Assembly (NCBI GenBank): GCA_001414345.1
Contig: LLCB01000190.1
Span: forward strand, 1 to 64,000
Source: Hymenoscyphus infarciens
Taxonomy: Eukaryota; Ascomycota; Leotiomycetes; Helotiales; Helotiaceae
Length of the DNA: 64,000 bases
Direction: 5' to 3'
In this document: piece after piece, positions 46,096 to 57,562 of the stretch
How the letters are laid out: every line of letters starts with the position of its first letter
Position numbering within the stretch: position 1 is the first letter of the stretch
The notes under the pieces: model-generated
What the model saw: the letters and a program-made list of their open reading frames with translations, nothing else
Told to the model about the DNA's origin: nothing
The model's database searches: none
Made by a program: the position numbers and the translations under genes

Positions 46096-46972
46096 ATGAA
46101 GGTTACGCAAACTCTATGTCGAGGCTTTTTTGGGCGGAGTCTTGATGAGTTCAAGAGGCAGGCTCTGTTCGGTACTCTCTCCCCAATTCCTGAAGATGGA
46201 GACGAAGGGGAAGATATGATACACATCACTGACATATGAAAATTTAGCAATGAGCGGCGAAGCTGTCAAACGCGCCACCAAACCATTTCCCCTCGCCAGC
46301 TTCCACGAACCAGAAACTATCCAGACCTGCAAAATCATGTCGGACAAGGACATTGGCGGCTTTTCCACCTCCCACTTCGATTATATCCCTCCAGTGAGCT
46401 CTGCCTCCCCAAGTCCTTCGGAAAACATCCACGGGCATGCGAAATTCCACGGAAACATATCGATTGAGCTGCCCAAGAATCGGCCAGATGTGCAGCGCTC
46501 TGGTTATGCTGGGTGGAGAACGCACGATAGGAAAGCAACCATCTTCGGAAAAGCGCTCTGGAACGTGGATGTCTACGCATTCCTGGCACTTCGCATAAAA
46601 TCCGACGGACGGAAGTACTTTGTAAATATACAGACGGAATCAATTGTCCCCACGGATATCCACCAACATAGACTTTACGCTCGACGGCCGGGGGAGTGGG
46701 AGACTGTGTTGATCAAATGGAGTGAATTTGTACGGACGAATCATGGCATAGTAGTTGAGCCGCAGAGGGAAATGTTGAAGCAGAAGGTTCGCACGGTTGG
46801 CATTGGGCTCATTGATCGGGTGCCAGGCAATTTTGAGCTGTGTATTGAGAGGGTTTGGGCCACCAACTTCTTGGGGGAGGAGGATTTGAAGGAGGACGGG
46901 CGCGTAGAGGAGGGGAGCTTGAAGGACAAGCACGGGGAAAAGATTAAATGGGGCAAGTGGAAGGACGGTTGA
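46096..46972 (+). CDS. CIA30: Complex I assembly factor CIA30 (NDUFAF1)
   Basis: The model gives a 266-residue mitochondrial assembly factor that binds intermediates of respiratory complex I (NADH:ubiquinone oxidoreductase). Exon 1 is 46096-46171 and exon 2 is 46248-46972. The 76-nt intron is phase 1 with donor GTACTC and acceptor TTTAG. Signature blocks are FFGRSLDEFKRQAL (N-terminal, after a short basic MKVTQTLCR), PLASFHEPETIQTCKIMSDK, DIGGFSTSHFDY, GYAGWRT, VYAFLALRIKSDGRKYFVNI, WETVLIKWSEFVRTNHG and the C-terminal VRTVGIGLIDRVPGNFELCI. Length and domain match fungal CIA30. The start at 46096 is chosen because the upstream frame lacks family resemblance. It lies upstream of APC5 on the same strand. 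Confidence 0.92.
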
Positions 46973-47298
46973 GAAATAATGTAAAAAGATGATGACTTTC
47001 ACAAACAATTGCTCTATTTTCCCCAAGCAACTGTACCTTACTACTTGAATCTGATTTCCTGGCTTCAGGCCGAACCCCCCATCGGCATAGGGAAAACATC
47101 GGCCCGAACATCGCATCAAAGCTTACAGACCTCGGGATCTTTTCAAGGCGCGTCAACCTCTTGCACTCCCCACGACTTCCCCTCTCGCATTGTACCTGTA
47201 AACCTGAATTGACCTGACAATCATCTACAATTGTCACCTGAATATGAAGACACGACCACCTCTCTCCCACATCTGAGACAGAGAGTCTCCTGGCAAGA
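46973..47298. promoter_or_regulatory. CIA30 3' end and APC5 promoter
   Basis: A 326-bp gap between two rightward genes. It must contain CIA30 termination and the APC5 promoter and 5' UTR. No ORF is supported. Confidence 0.5.
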
Positions 47299-49741
47299 AT
47301 GACACGCTTCCTCACCCCCTCCAAAATTGGTCTTCTGGCCCTGATCGAACTCTACACCCAGGACGTGGTTCCAACTGCATCCGCAATCCCCATCCTATCT
47401 TTTATCCTCAACCAACTCCTCCCGTCAACCGCAAAAACGGCACACCCTCAAGCCGCGGCTTCACAAAACTCCTTGCCCTTCATTCTCACCCTGGAGACTT
47501 ACGAGTCCCTCCTCGCCGCCCACCCAGCAGCCTCTGGGTTTCCCGGTCGGACCTTGTGGGACCAGTTCCTCAATAAACTCTGGAACATCGATAGTCTCAA
47601 CGCGCTACATGAATTCTTCGACAAGCGAACAAACCTCCTAGTGCAGACGCATGAAGAAAACAAACGAGATGGCGAGATGGGTATACCCCCGGCGGATGGG
47701 AACATGATATTTCTCTCCCGGACTTCGCCTTTCGGCAGCTTTGTTCGCAGATCTAAAGTCGAATTCGAACGACTGCGGTTTAGCGATGCGCTGGCATTGT
47801 GGATATCATTTTCCAAATGGCGCCAAGAAACACAAAGATACTACTCGAGGAAGGCTGGTCTATTGGGAAGGTGGGCCGGTGACAAAGCATTGGAGGAAGG
47901 GGAGATAGAATGGGGAGTTGATGCAACCGAGATGTTAGAGACGGTGGCGTACGGCATCGATATTACGGGCCACCAAGAAGGTTGTGTGAGTTCGGACGAT
48001 ACAGAGAAGTTACTAGAATTCCAGGTTGAACAAATGCAGAGTGAGCGTTTCCTTCCCGCCCTAGTCTGTTAAGATGGATCCTAACTCATTGGGCATATTA
48101 GAGTTTGGTAACAGAATCCCTTTTGATGTCAAGGAGAGCTTCAGAAAGGTTCTCGAAGATAGCATCATGGTTCCAAGTTTGTCTCATTACCTCAAGTGCG
48201 TACAAAACCCCCTCTCGTATCGTGAACACCATTAATATAATTTCAGCTTCTTGGATGCCTGGAGAGCTGGCGACTACCCAACATCCTTTGACACCCTTCA
48301 TCGATATTTTGATTACACTATGCAGAACCGGGACCGCTTGTTCTATCAATATGCTCTTATGAACCTTGCAGTTCTGCAGGCTGATTTCGGTTGCTTCGAC
48401 GAAGCTGTTGCTGCAATGTTGGAGACCGTGTCAACTGCGAGAGAGAACAAAGATATGGCATGCCTTAATTTTGCTTTGAATTGGCTGTATCATTTTGGAA
48501 AAGCTCACCCGAGAGTAATCCGCGGCTCCGAATCACCCAATATGCTCGGCGTCGAAAGGGAGGGACTCGCATTTCTCCGCACCAAAGCTAAAGAGACGGG
48601 AATGTGGACACTCTGGAGCTCCTCCTTGCTGAGCGAGGCGAAATTGGGCATGTCGAGCGGAGAAAGCATTGCGACATCTTTTGAGAACATCTTAAAGAGC
48701 TCGTCGCTCATTGTGGAAAAGAACATGAAGAGTATGATGGGTCCCCAAATGGCCATGAACTCCTCTTTATGGGGTCGGTTAGGGGTGGCAAACTTATCAA
48801 GACAATACTGCGAAATATTTTTGAGCTGCCATGCACGTTATGCACTCTTTGATGACTCGCTTAGATTCGCGTGCCGAATAGCACACCTTCTGACTGAGAA
48901 GGGGTGCTATGACGATGCTATGAAAAAGCTTGACAGTCTAGATGAGAATTGTTTGAGATCATGGAAAGCTAACCAATACTGGCTTGAATACCGTGGGATT
49001 CTTCGTCTCAAAGCCGACCTCCACAGTCACAGTTTGGATAAAGCAGAACAATTGCTTTCTCAATTATTGCAGTTTAACGGATCCGAATCAGATCCAGATC
49101 TTAGTTTCGAGATCAACAACCTCCACATCGATTACTTGATCCGTCGCACCGACTATGCACACGCGTTGGCCAAGGTTGAGCAGATGGCATCAGCGATGAA
49201 GGAGGCCGGGGATGATATAAACCTGAGGGTCAAACTCCTCTCTGTCAAAGCATTACTGCACGCGAAGACCGGGCGTCCTGAGAAGGGATTTTCGGTGGCA
49301 ATTCGTGCAGCAAGCATAGCTTGGAGGGCCCGACTCATCCCGGCTCTCTGGGCCGCTATGGGAGCAATCGCAAATATATTGAACTCCCTTTCCGAGTTCC
49401 AAGCAGCGTGTTCAATACTCGTTGCGATAATACCGCGGGCATTGGAGTGTGAGAATTGCTCGTTAAATGCCCAACTCTACTCTTCTCTTGTGGATTCGCA
49501 TATGGGTATGGCTGGGAAAGTAGAGGCTGCTAGTTTGATGAGGAAAAACAACCTCACAATGGCACTAGATTACCTCGACAGGGCTTTCAGTGAATATTCT
49601 GCGGTGGCCGACGTCAGTGGACAAAGCGAAATGATGGCAAAGAAGGCGACTATCATGAGAATTGTAGGAGAGAAGGTGCTCGCCAACGATTACGCAAGTG
49701 CGTACTTGGACTTGAAAAGGGAAGCAGGTCAAGAGAAGTAA
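47299..49741 (+). CDS. APC5: Anaphase-promoting complex subunit 5
   Basis: The model gives a 776-residue scaffold (platform) subunit of the APC/C ubiquitin ligase, which drives mitotic exit. Exons are 47299-48040, 48102-48195 and 48247-49741. The introns of 61 and 51 nt are GT-AG and in phase (1 and 2). The N-terminal MTRFLTPSKIGLLALIELYT is typical. The middle block HYLNFLDAWRAGDYPTSFDT and the Apc5 signature LHRYFDYTMQNRDRLFYQYA, then LNLAVLQADFGCFDEA-type text, identify the family. The C-terminal two-thirds is helical and TPR-like. Length fits fungal APC5. APC5 next to COX13 and APN2 is a recurrent feature of the region flanking the MAT locus in Pezizomycotina. Confidence 0.92.
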
Positions 49742-50249
49742 ATGTAGAAAATGATACCCACGACCACAATATTTTATCAGCCTCTGGGCGATGGGGGAGT
49801 CAATCTTTGCCTATCAAGAAATGTCTCGGGATACGGCACAGGATAAATGCTGGGGTTCAGGAATGATTCATGAGTGATTCAAGAGAAAGAAAGTGGGAGA
49901 ATGGTGTCCCCATTACCCACTGGACTGGACTTCCGAGCGACCTTTACTAGTCGACCCTGCAGGACCTTGGGCTTCACCCCTCCATTATGAATATGAATAC
50001 AGCCACATAACAACCATCCAACACCGCTCCGTATTACAGCTTCACATGACACCTTCCGGTTTTAAGTCAAAAGACCATGCCATCGCATTATGAACTTATA
50101 TATTAGCATAATTTCACCTCATAAAAAAGCTCCAAGAATTCATTCAGACTCTGGTATTGATAGGATTCAAAAGAAAAATGTACAGTCCTCCATCTACCTC
50201 CCCCCCCCCAAATGCATCATCAATGACCTCCCACTATGCCACTTCCAAA
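49742..50249. other. Convergent APC5/COX13 3' region
   Basis: A 508-bp stretch between two convergent genes, with both 3' ends. A run of C residues is at 50201-50209. No gene is supported. Confidence 0.5.
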
Positions 50250-50957
50250 TTACTCGTCCTTCTTGTGGTAGTTGACCTTGTCGTTCCAGCTGTTGAAGTG
50301 TTAGTTTAACCTTGAATTCCTGCCACCTGATCATGTCGAGTTATAACTCGAAATTGTCCCAATGGAATTCTGCTTACAAAAGAGTCTACTCATAAATTAG
50401 CATACTCCCTGTAAGAATACTGTCGTGAATTGAGGCACTCACCTTGTCTCCATCGCCCCAGAAGAAGTTCTTGATTCTTAGATTCTGGTATGGGTACTCT
50501 GGTCGCTCCTCCAAAGGTGGCAGATGAGACCAATGGGCCCAATGCTCGTTCCATAGAACATAAGCGTTGGCACTTGCGATGATCAAGCAAGGAATGGTTG
50601 CGCTAGACTTCAGTCAGTTCTGATGTAGATTCCCGAACCATGCCCATTCCCATTCTGTTCCACGGAATTGTGTAATCTTACTAGATGGAAAGCTTGCGCC
50701 AAAGATCTGCCTACACGTCAGCCCCTGCTAATTCGATTGTTTTCTTGCTTCCTAAAGTAGGAGAACATACCAGACGTGGCAGCAGCGTGGTCCTTGACAG
50801 CCTTTCTTTCGCGGTTGAAAGCATTGTCCTCGGCTCCGTGCAAACCCGAGTTCTCGGCACTCGCAAATCGTCGTTGGAAGGGCTTACGGACAGCTGGCGA
50901 GCGGAGGTTCGCAGCGAAGCGCTGGGTGCTGCGGAGCATGGTGCGTTGGGGGAACAT
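50250..50957 (-). CDS. COX13: Cytochrome c oxidase subunit VIa
   Basis: The model gives a 139-residue subunit of respiratory complex IV at the mitochondrial inner membrane. Exons are 50957-50771, 50706-50682, 50602-50443, 50385-50378 and 50289-50250. It starts MFPQRTMLRSTQRFAANLRS (targeting sequence), then FQRRFASAEN, DLWRKLSIY, the membrane segment IPCLIIASANAYVLW, NEHWAHWSHLPPLEERPEYP and IKNFFWGDGDK, and ends WNDKVNYHKKDE. Without exon 4 the reading frame cannot be joined. An 8-nt exon (ACTCTTTT on the coding strand), flanked by AG and GTAAGC, supplies exactly TLF and restores both frame and the conserved DKTLFWN motif. The five exons total 420 nt. It is divergent from APN2, the standard arrangement beside MAT. 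Confidence 0.93.
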
Positions 50958-51243
50958 CTTGTTGGTGGTGTCGTTCAATTGGGATTTTTGGAGTTGCGTT
51001 GTGAGGTCGTACGTTCTTTGAGCAGGAGGCACCAAGAACGCCAATAACGCCAAGAACGCTTATGTAAGGTTGATGTGACCATGCTTGGCTCGGGTCAGGT
51101 GAACCGCGTTTACAGTGGAGCTGCAGGGTCGCCATTATCACGATTGTTACTGCACGGGAGAAATCGTCCTGGGCTGTTGAGGGCATTCCCGGGTGTTTGT
51201 AACTCTGCGCAACAAACGTTATACTGGGAAACAGCTGTCTTCC
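50958..51243. promoter_or_regulatory. COX13/APN2 divergent promoter
   Basis: A 286-bp bidirectional promoter region between the COX13 and APN2 start codons. No TATA-like element was obvious. Confidence 0.55.
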
Positions 51244-53343
51244 ATGTCTATGCCAAATATGCAAGCTGAACCACGGCAGGCGGGGCTTGGCCTTCGGATC
51301 ACCACGTGGAATGGTGAGTACACTGGACCTCTCCCTTTGCACTTTGGCCATCTTCAAGCTTTGTCACTAATTGGTAATAGTCAACGGGATCAGGTATGTG
51401 TATTGTCTTGTATAGGGTCACCCGTGCTGAAGCGGTTATCATCAGAAACCCCTTTGGGTATCAGCCATGGAGCAGAGAGAAGAAGTTTGGTGTAAGTGCA
51501 GCAATTTCTTCTGTGGTACAAGGGGAAATGCTAAATCGGCATCTTTAGGCCATGTTTGATATTCTCGAAGCGGATATCGTGGTTATGCAAGAAACAAAGA
51601 TTCAACGTAAAGACCTGCGGGATGACATGGTCCTCGTTCCTGGATGGGATGTGTTTTTCAGCCTGCCTAAACACAAAAAGGGTGAGGAAAGACTGCTCTG
51701 CTCCGCAATTCACACCTGCTCACGAATTCTCTCTAGGCTATTCTGGCGTGGCAATCTACACTCGAAACTCGGTCTGTGCCCCTATTCGTGCTGAGGAGGG
51801 GATCACAGGAGTTCTCACCCCTCCCAATTCTTCGACAAGTTTTTGCGACCTCCCAGAAGACCAGCAAATAGGCGGGTATCCCACTGCTGCCCAACTGTCT
51901 GAGTTTTCTCTCGATGCCGCTACGCTTGATTCCGAAGGCCGCTGTGTTATCCTTGAATTCCCCGCGCTGGTGCTCATTGGTGTCTACTGCCCCGCCAATC
52001 GTGACGAAAGCCGCGACGAGTTCCGTATTGGCTTTCTTAATGCTCTTGATTCTCGGGTTAGAAATCTTGTAGCAATGGGCAAGCGAGTCTTCTTGACAGG
52101 TGACCTGAACATCATTCGGGAGGAGATGGATACCGCGAATGCCGAAGAACAATTGAGGAAACATGGCATGACGGGCGAAGAATACGTATCTACTCCGGCA
52201 AGGCGTATGCTAAATCAGCTACTTGTTGGCGGCAAAGTGATCGGACACAAAGACGGCGAGAAAGAGTCGGCCATTATGTGGGACATCTGCCGAGCTTTCC
52301 ATCCAAATCGTAAGGGGATGTTCACCTGTTGGGATACGAAAAAGAATGCTCGTCCTGGAAACTTCGGTTCCCGGATTGATTACGTTCTCTGCAGTCTGGA
52401 CTGCTATGACTGGTTTCGAGAGTCTAATATTCAAGAAGGATTGATGGGATCCGATCACTGTCCAGTGTATGCCATTTTCAAAGAAAGGGTAGAGATTGGA
52501 GGCTCCGACGTTGATGTAAGAGATATTTTCAGCTTAGGTATGTTTGAAGGGGGAGTACGGCAAAGAGAATGGTGTGCCAAAGATCTTTTGCCACTTTCCG
52601 GGAGGCTTATACCAGAATTCGATCGTCGCCAGAACATTCGTGACATGTTTTCCAAAAAACCGCTTTTACCAACGGCAGACAGCTGCTCGACGATGACCGG
52701 TGCCTCGTCGCCACGAGATTTGTCGAATGGAGACAGCAAGTTCCTCCCTAGCAAAGGCAATACAAAAATACCAACCCCCACGCCACCTCACTCTCTAGGG
52801 GGAGTTGGCTCTAAAAGCACCCCAATTAAGCCCTTTCCGAAACGATCATTAGAGCCAAATGGAACTTCAACGCCTCCCCCAAAACGCAACAAAGTTAGTG
52901 GCTCGTCGAAACAAGTTGGTGGAAATGGCCAACCTAGGAAGACGCAGAGCAGTCTTATGGGTTTCTTCAAGCCGGAGACTCCAAAGCCAACCGAGCAAGA
53001 AAATGGGAACACTTCCAGTGCGTACCTCGATCTCTTTGCTGTCAATACGGGAGTAATTGATGTCCAACAGAGCTTTGACACACCAAGTGGCCAAGATTCC
53101 GTGATTGATTCTGTCGCTAGTAAAGAGAGTTGGTCCAAACTACTGGGGAAACGGGTGGCACCCCTCTGTGAACACGGTGAGCCATGCAAAAGTTATGTCA
53201 CGAAAAAGCCAGGCGTCAACTGTGGCCGGTCTTTCTACATGTGTGCAAGACCGTTGGGACCTTCGGGTCAGAAGGAGAGAAACACAGAATGGCGATGTGG
53301 AACATTTATTTGGAGTAGCGAATGGACGGGCAACAATCAGTGA
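51244..53343 (+). CDS. APN2: DNA lyase / AP endonuclease 2
   Basis: The model gives a 622-residue class II AP endonuclease of the exonuclease III family, acting in base-excision repair and 3'-end cleaning. Exons are 51244-51313, 51381-51393, 51446-51491, 51549-51681 and 51737-53343; all introns are GT-AG and phase-consistent. Catalytic-domain motifs are RITTWNVNGIR, QETKIQ (metal-binding Glu), YSGVAIYTR, LIGVYCPANRD, VFLTGDLNI, SRIDYVLCS and MGSDHCPVYA. A PCNA-binding PIP box QSSLMGFF lies at about residue 490. A C-terminal GRF zinc finger (about 560-615) has CEHGEPCK, NCGRSFYMC and EWRCGTFIW. The second exon is only 13 nt. The start could also be the in-frame ATG at 51250 or 51259. APN2 is one of the two classical markers bounding MAT. 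Confidence 0.94.
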
Positions 53344-54496
53344 GAAGAAGTAACACTAATTATAGCAAGAAATCATCTGAATGAATCATTCAGAATGGAT
53401 CCTCCTGGTAAGAAGCAATTGTATCCTTCCGCACAGTTTGACCCAAGGCCAAGAACGCCCGTCGAGACAATTACTCTCACAGGTCATCTGCGCATTATGG
53501 TTGTGGAGGAATTCCTTAGGTAGTGATGACTAGTGTAGGCACAGTGCCTACCTATTCGGGCCAAACATCGCTGAAAGAGATATTCCATCTCCGGTACGTA
53601 ATGCTGCGGTGATATTACAAACGGATCCAATTGCGATTGGGTGTTACCAAGTTACATTCACAAGATCAAAGAATTCTATTCACCAATCGATTTAAAAGTC
53701 ATAAGTGAAGTTCGAAATTTAATATATATGAGGACCTGGTTTGAGGGTACACACCACTGTATAACTCTAAATGAAGAAAACACTTGAGTGCCCCCTTCAT
53801 TTGATGTACGCCAGGACACTGACTGCAGGCCCAGGGAAGCTTGCCATCACGCATCCTATCAACTTTGGGACTCGGCAAGGGTGATGTTTGAATGCATTCA
53901 TTTCATACGGGTATCAACTCCAATTATACTACAACTCCGGAAACAAACCGATTTAACCGTCCAACCATGCCTGGAGAAAAAAAATTGAAAAACAAATTGT
54001 GGGTGCCATTCCGTCTCTTCAACTTGCGTCTCTCTTCCGTTGAAGACCTGACGGCAAGTGTGCGATTACTGTATACCGCCTCCCCACCTTTCACAAGAAA
54101 CCTCACTGCCATTATTTACTTTATACAACCCGCCGGAGATGAAATGAAATTGAAGTGACATACGAAATCAATCTAGGCCACCGTTTGATGAAATATCTCC
54201 CCCTCTTGAAAACAAAGAAAGAAACAGAACTGAGAACACTGCCAAGGTGGAATAACTTTTATGCCGTCAACTTTGAGCATTTGCTCAGCTGTAACTGACC
54301 GAGGCCAATTTGGTTATAAGGCTTCTCGGTCAGCTAGCTGGATACATCTCAACTTCGAGCGTTTGCCAAGTTACGATCAAACAAGGCTATACTGGCAATT
54401 CTGTGCCCCGAAGAGAGGCATAAAACAGAATACATGTGTGAGCGCTGATGTTTTGTCGTTCGTTAACCTGCAAGAGCGCCTCACGACTTCGAATTA
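53344..54496. other. APN2-MAT1-2-1 convergent intergenic region
   Basis: A 1.15-kb stretch between convergent genes. Short ORFs (up to 88 codons) are present, with no conserved MAT accessory gene recognisable. It is the left border of the MAT genes proper. Confidence 0.5.
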
Positions 54497-55562
54497 TCAG
54501 ATAGAAGTGAAGTCATTGTCGAAGCTCCCAAAGTCTGTATCAAAGATGATTTGTGATTCGTTCGCGCCACCATTGAGATTCGCCATGAAAGATTCCATGT
54601 CGTTTTGGTGAATGGACTGAAGCGACCAGAGAGTATCAATCTTGTTGCTTACTCGAGGTCGAAGAGCTGATGTAGGCAGTGAAAGAATTGGAGCCGCAAC
54701 CCGTACTTCGGTGATCTTCTTCGTGCGTCGTTTGATTTCGGAGGACTTTCGAGGGCGGCTCTTGTAGTCGGGGTATCGAAGGGAGTGCATGACCTTTTCG
54801 TGGTCAGCCTTGCGATACCAAAAGGCTTTGACTTGTTCGCTTTCTTGCTTCCACATATTCCCAATGACAATCGCTAAATTTTATCAGCCAAAAGTAACCA
54901 GTTCTGAGAGTCGAAACTTACAAATCTCGCTGGTATGCATACCCGGGTTCTCCTGAGCGACAACATGGTGTTTGGACTTGCGATAGAGGATCCAGGCGTT
55001 TGCTGGTTTTGAAATCTTCTCAGCCTTGTCGATAACAGTTTCAGTTTCAGCAGGTGGTGGAGAGGTGGCTTCAGTGCCAGTGGTGGACAATGAGCTCAAC
55101 ATCTCCTGCTGGTTTTGGGGGGTTGGGCCTAGCGTGATTGTGGGCATTGTTGTTTGAAGCTGAGGTCTTTCCTTGTAGTACACAAGAATGTTTTGCGAAA
55201 TGGAAATGAAGTCGTACTGATCTTTGATCGGGCCTATGCGGTAAGACTTCGCCGTAGGATCGAAGTGGACATAGATGTCGTCGTTCAGAAGTGCGCTGGG
55301 GATCTTATTAGCAGCTGTGATGTTATTTGGTACCACGGACTCACCATAACTTGTCGGCGGCGGGTCGTACACTCTTCCCCGAACCCTCCATCGCGGATAC
55401 CATGCCTTCAGTGAGAAAGAATATGACTTTGCCTTGTTCGAGGAGTTGTGTATGCAAGGCCCAGAGTTGCGAGAATTTGGTTTGGTCTGCTTCTGGAACA
55501 GCCATTTGAAGCTCGGCCGCCATGACTCTCTGGATGGAAATCGCAGAAGTCATTAAATCCAT
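54497..55562 (-). CDS. MAT1-2-1: Mating-type HMG-box transcription factor MAT1-2-1
   Basis: The model gives a 322-residue HMG-box protein that specifies the MAT1-2 sexual identity. Exons are 55562-55345, 55295-54922 and 54873-54497; the introns of 49 and 48 nt are GT-AG and in phase. The N-terminal region contains FSQLWALHTQLLEQGKVIFF, then ADKLCALLNDDIYVHFD and SYRIGPIKD. The HMG box spans about residues 167-245: KPANAWILYRKSKHHVVAQE, NPGMHTSEIS, IVIGNMWKQES and YPDYKSRPRKSSEIKRR. The second intron splits the Ser codon of TSEIS, the conserved HMG-box intron position of MAT1-2-1. An alternative start is ATG at 55523 (MAAELQMAV). It is divergent from MAT1-1-1. MAT1-1-3 also has an HMG box, but the N-terminal region and placement favour MAT1-2-1. 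There is no sign of truncation. Confidence 0.92.
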
Positions 55563-56454
55563 TGCGGCGGTTGCTTCTCGATTGATGAAGGCAGAGATTG
55601 GTGTTGCTAAGTTTGGGAGTTTGGGATTCGAAGAAGGAATTTCGAGGCGCAGAGATTGTTGTTTCGCCGAGTGTAATTTCTTTTGTGCGAAAGTTGAAGG
55701 TCAGGCAGGATATAAAATTCGCAAATGGGGAGGCGGGGAAGCTAATTAGCGAACCTGTCTTAGCCGCTGGATTCACCTTCGCTGCTCGAGTCAAAAAATA
55801 GACGGAGTGATCTAGTGATAAGAACAATGGAATTGCTCAATGGACACTTGAGCTTTTTCAACTTTTCATCATTTTCCCCCAATCATCAACCTCAACCTCA
55901 TCCATCAGCATCTTTACCGAAAATGAGAGATATCACGATCTGAGCAAACGTCACTGTATTGAGAAAATTCTCTGCGTAGAATAAAGGTTGAAAATCCCCT
56001 TGCCAACGTGAAGCCCAAAAGCTTTTTAACCTCTCGCGCTGTGTTGCTTGATAGACCCTAATGCTAATTTTCTAGATTTCAACCAGGTATCTCCCAACGT
56101 CCCGTACAATTCCAATGGTTTGTGAGAACGACATGGCGTAAAAAAAGTACTGATGGTAAAATTTTGAATCTCTCTCAGCTCAAGGGGACTCTGAGTTCCA
56201 CAACAGACAAGGCCTTTACACACTGGTCATGATTGATTGCAAAACAATGATTCACAAAGGTGACTTGGTTAGTGCGCAAAATGGGACTAGCGCCACTGAC
56301 TCGGTGAATCCTTTGTTTGCCTCAAGAACATTAAGCGAGAGTTCTTCAAAACCAGAATCCTGAAGGTCTTTGTCGCAAAAATCACAAGTATCTTTAATTC
56401 AAACATGGCACGCTTAAACGCATATAATTTACAAGAATTTCAACCAACCTAGTC
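55563..56454. promoter_or_regulatory. Shared divergent MAT promoter
   Basis: An 892-bp region between the two divergent mating-type genes, probably holding both promoters. Minus-strand ORFs here overlap the MAT1-2-1 leader and show no conserved domain. It includes ACAAT/ATTGT-type HMG-protein core sites (for example at 55825-55845 and 56245-56250), which are short and could be chance. Confidence 0.5.
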
Positions 56455-57562
56455 ATGGCACTCACATTCCCCCCTAACAGCCCGCACCCCAGTCAGACAG
56501 CTCCATCTGCACCACATCGCGCGCTTGAAAACCCAGCGGACTTGACCTCCGAATTTCTCCTTTACAACATTCCTCAAAGTCAATCCCAGATGAGGACGAT
56601 CGCTAATCTCCAACAACACCAAGCTCAACTATTGCGAAGGCAGCCCAGCAAAACCAATCGATTTGTTGGGGCTGCCCCAAAACTCCCTAAAAGAGGTGTA
56701 AATTCCTTCATGGCCTTTAGGGGTAAGTTCCATAAATCAATAGTTTTTTTTATGCTGACAGAGAAAAGTTTTCTATTCTCGGATTTTTACCGCGTTCCAG
56801 CAGAAGAATTCGTCAACCCTCATCAAACTTCTTTGGGACGAAGACCCCTTTCGTGCAAAATGGTCCATATTGGCTCGAGCCTACACCAGCATCCGCGACC
56901 ATGTTGGGAAGGAAAATGCGCCCATAGGAGGCTTCCTAGAAACAGTATTTCCACAAATTGGCATCATTGGGGTTGACGAGTATCTCATCAAGATGAATTG
57001 GGTAATCGGGAGCGCTGAAGATGGCTCAATATTTTTGCGACAACACTCTAGCCCCGACTTCGACACATTCTCTGCTCACATTATGAACACTCTCATGACC
57101 GAGAAGGATGTCACGTATTATTGCGCATTTAGAGGATATATCACACCGCAAATGAGTTTCCAGATAGCAGGACCCATACCACAAGGAGTGAATAGCACGA
57201 CCACAACACCGCAGCAAGGGCTCCTCGCCACGGCTCCCGTTATCAGCCCGAATATTTCAACGCCTGCGGAGAGATATACCCAAGATTCAACTGCTGCAAA
57301 TAGTTTTGGCTTTGATTTTGAGTCCACCGTCGGCACCACCACCCCTTTACGTGAGGAGTACGAGTGGGGAATTAACAATTTTGACCTTTATCCACAAATG
57401 GGGGGCTTCGACTTCGAATCTCACTTCGCACAGCCAAACAATATCGCTTGGGACACTTTCAGCGTTGGTACACCCCAGGAGCTCAATAACTTTCTCGACA
57501 ATGGAGGGTTACAAGAGGGGGATTTCATTCCTGGAGGTCAGTATTTCAGCTCCGCTGAGTGA
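56455..57562 (+). CDS. MAT1-1-1: Mating-type alpha-box transcription factor MAT1-1-1
   Basis: The model gives a 353-residue alpha-box protein that specifies the MAT1-1 sexual identity. Exons are 56455-56722 and 56769-57562, with a 46-nt phase-1 intron (GTAAGT...AAAAG) inside the alpha box. The alpha box runs over about residues 70-169: FVGAAPKLPKRGVNSFMAFR, then FYSRIFTAFQQKN, LIKLLWDEDPFRAKWSILAR, AYTSIRDHVGKENAPI and YLIKMNWVI. The C-terminal half is Thr/Pro-rich and then acidic/Phe-rich (NSFGFDFES, MGGFDFESHFAQ), as in other Leotiomycete alpha proteins. The start ATG is the first in frame. The frame is fully open after removing the one intron. It lies next to SLA2, its 3' neighbour on the opposite strand. 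Confidence 0.93.

Noticed and set aside
53788..54158. Overlapping short ORFs between APN2 and MAT1-2-1
   Set aside because: Under 90 codons, no domains and inconsistent frames. Treated as intergenic.
54497..55562. The HMG-box gene being MAT1-1-3 rather than MAT1-2-1
   Set aside because: The conserved intron in the TSEIS serine codon, the N-terminal region before the box and the position on the APN2 side favour MAT1-2-1. A phylogeny would settle it.
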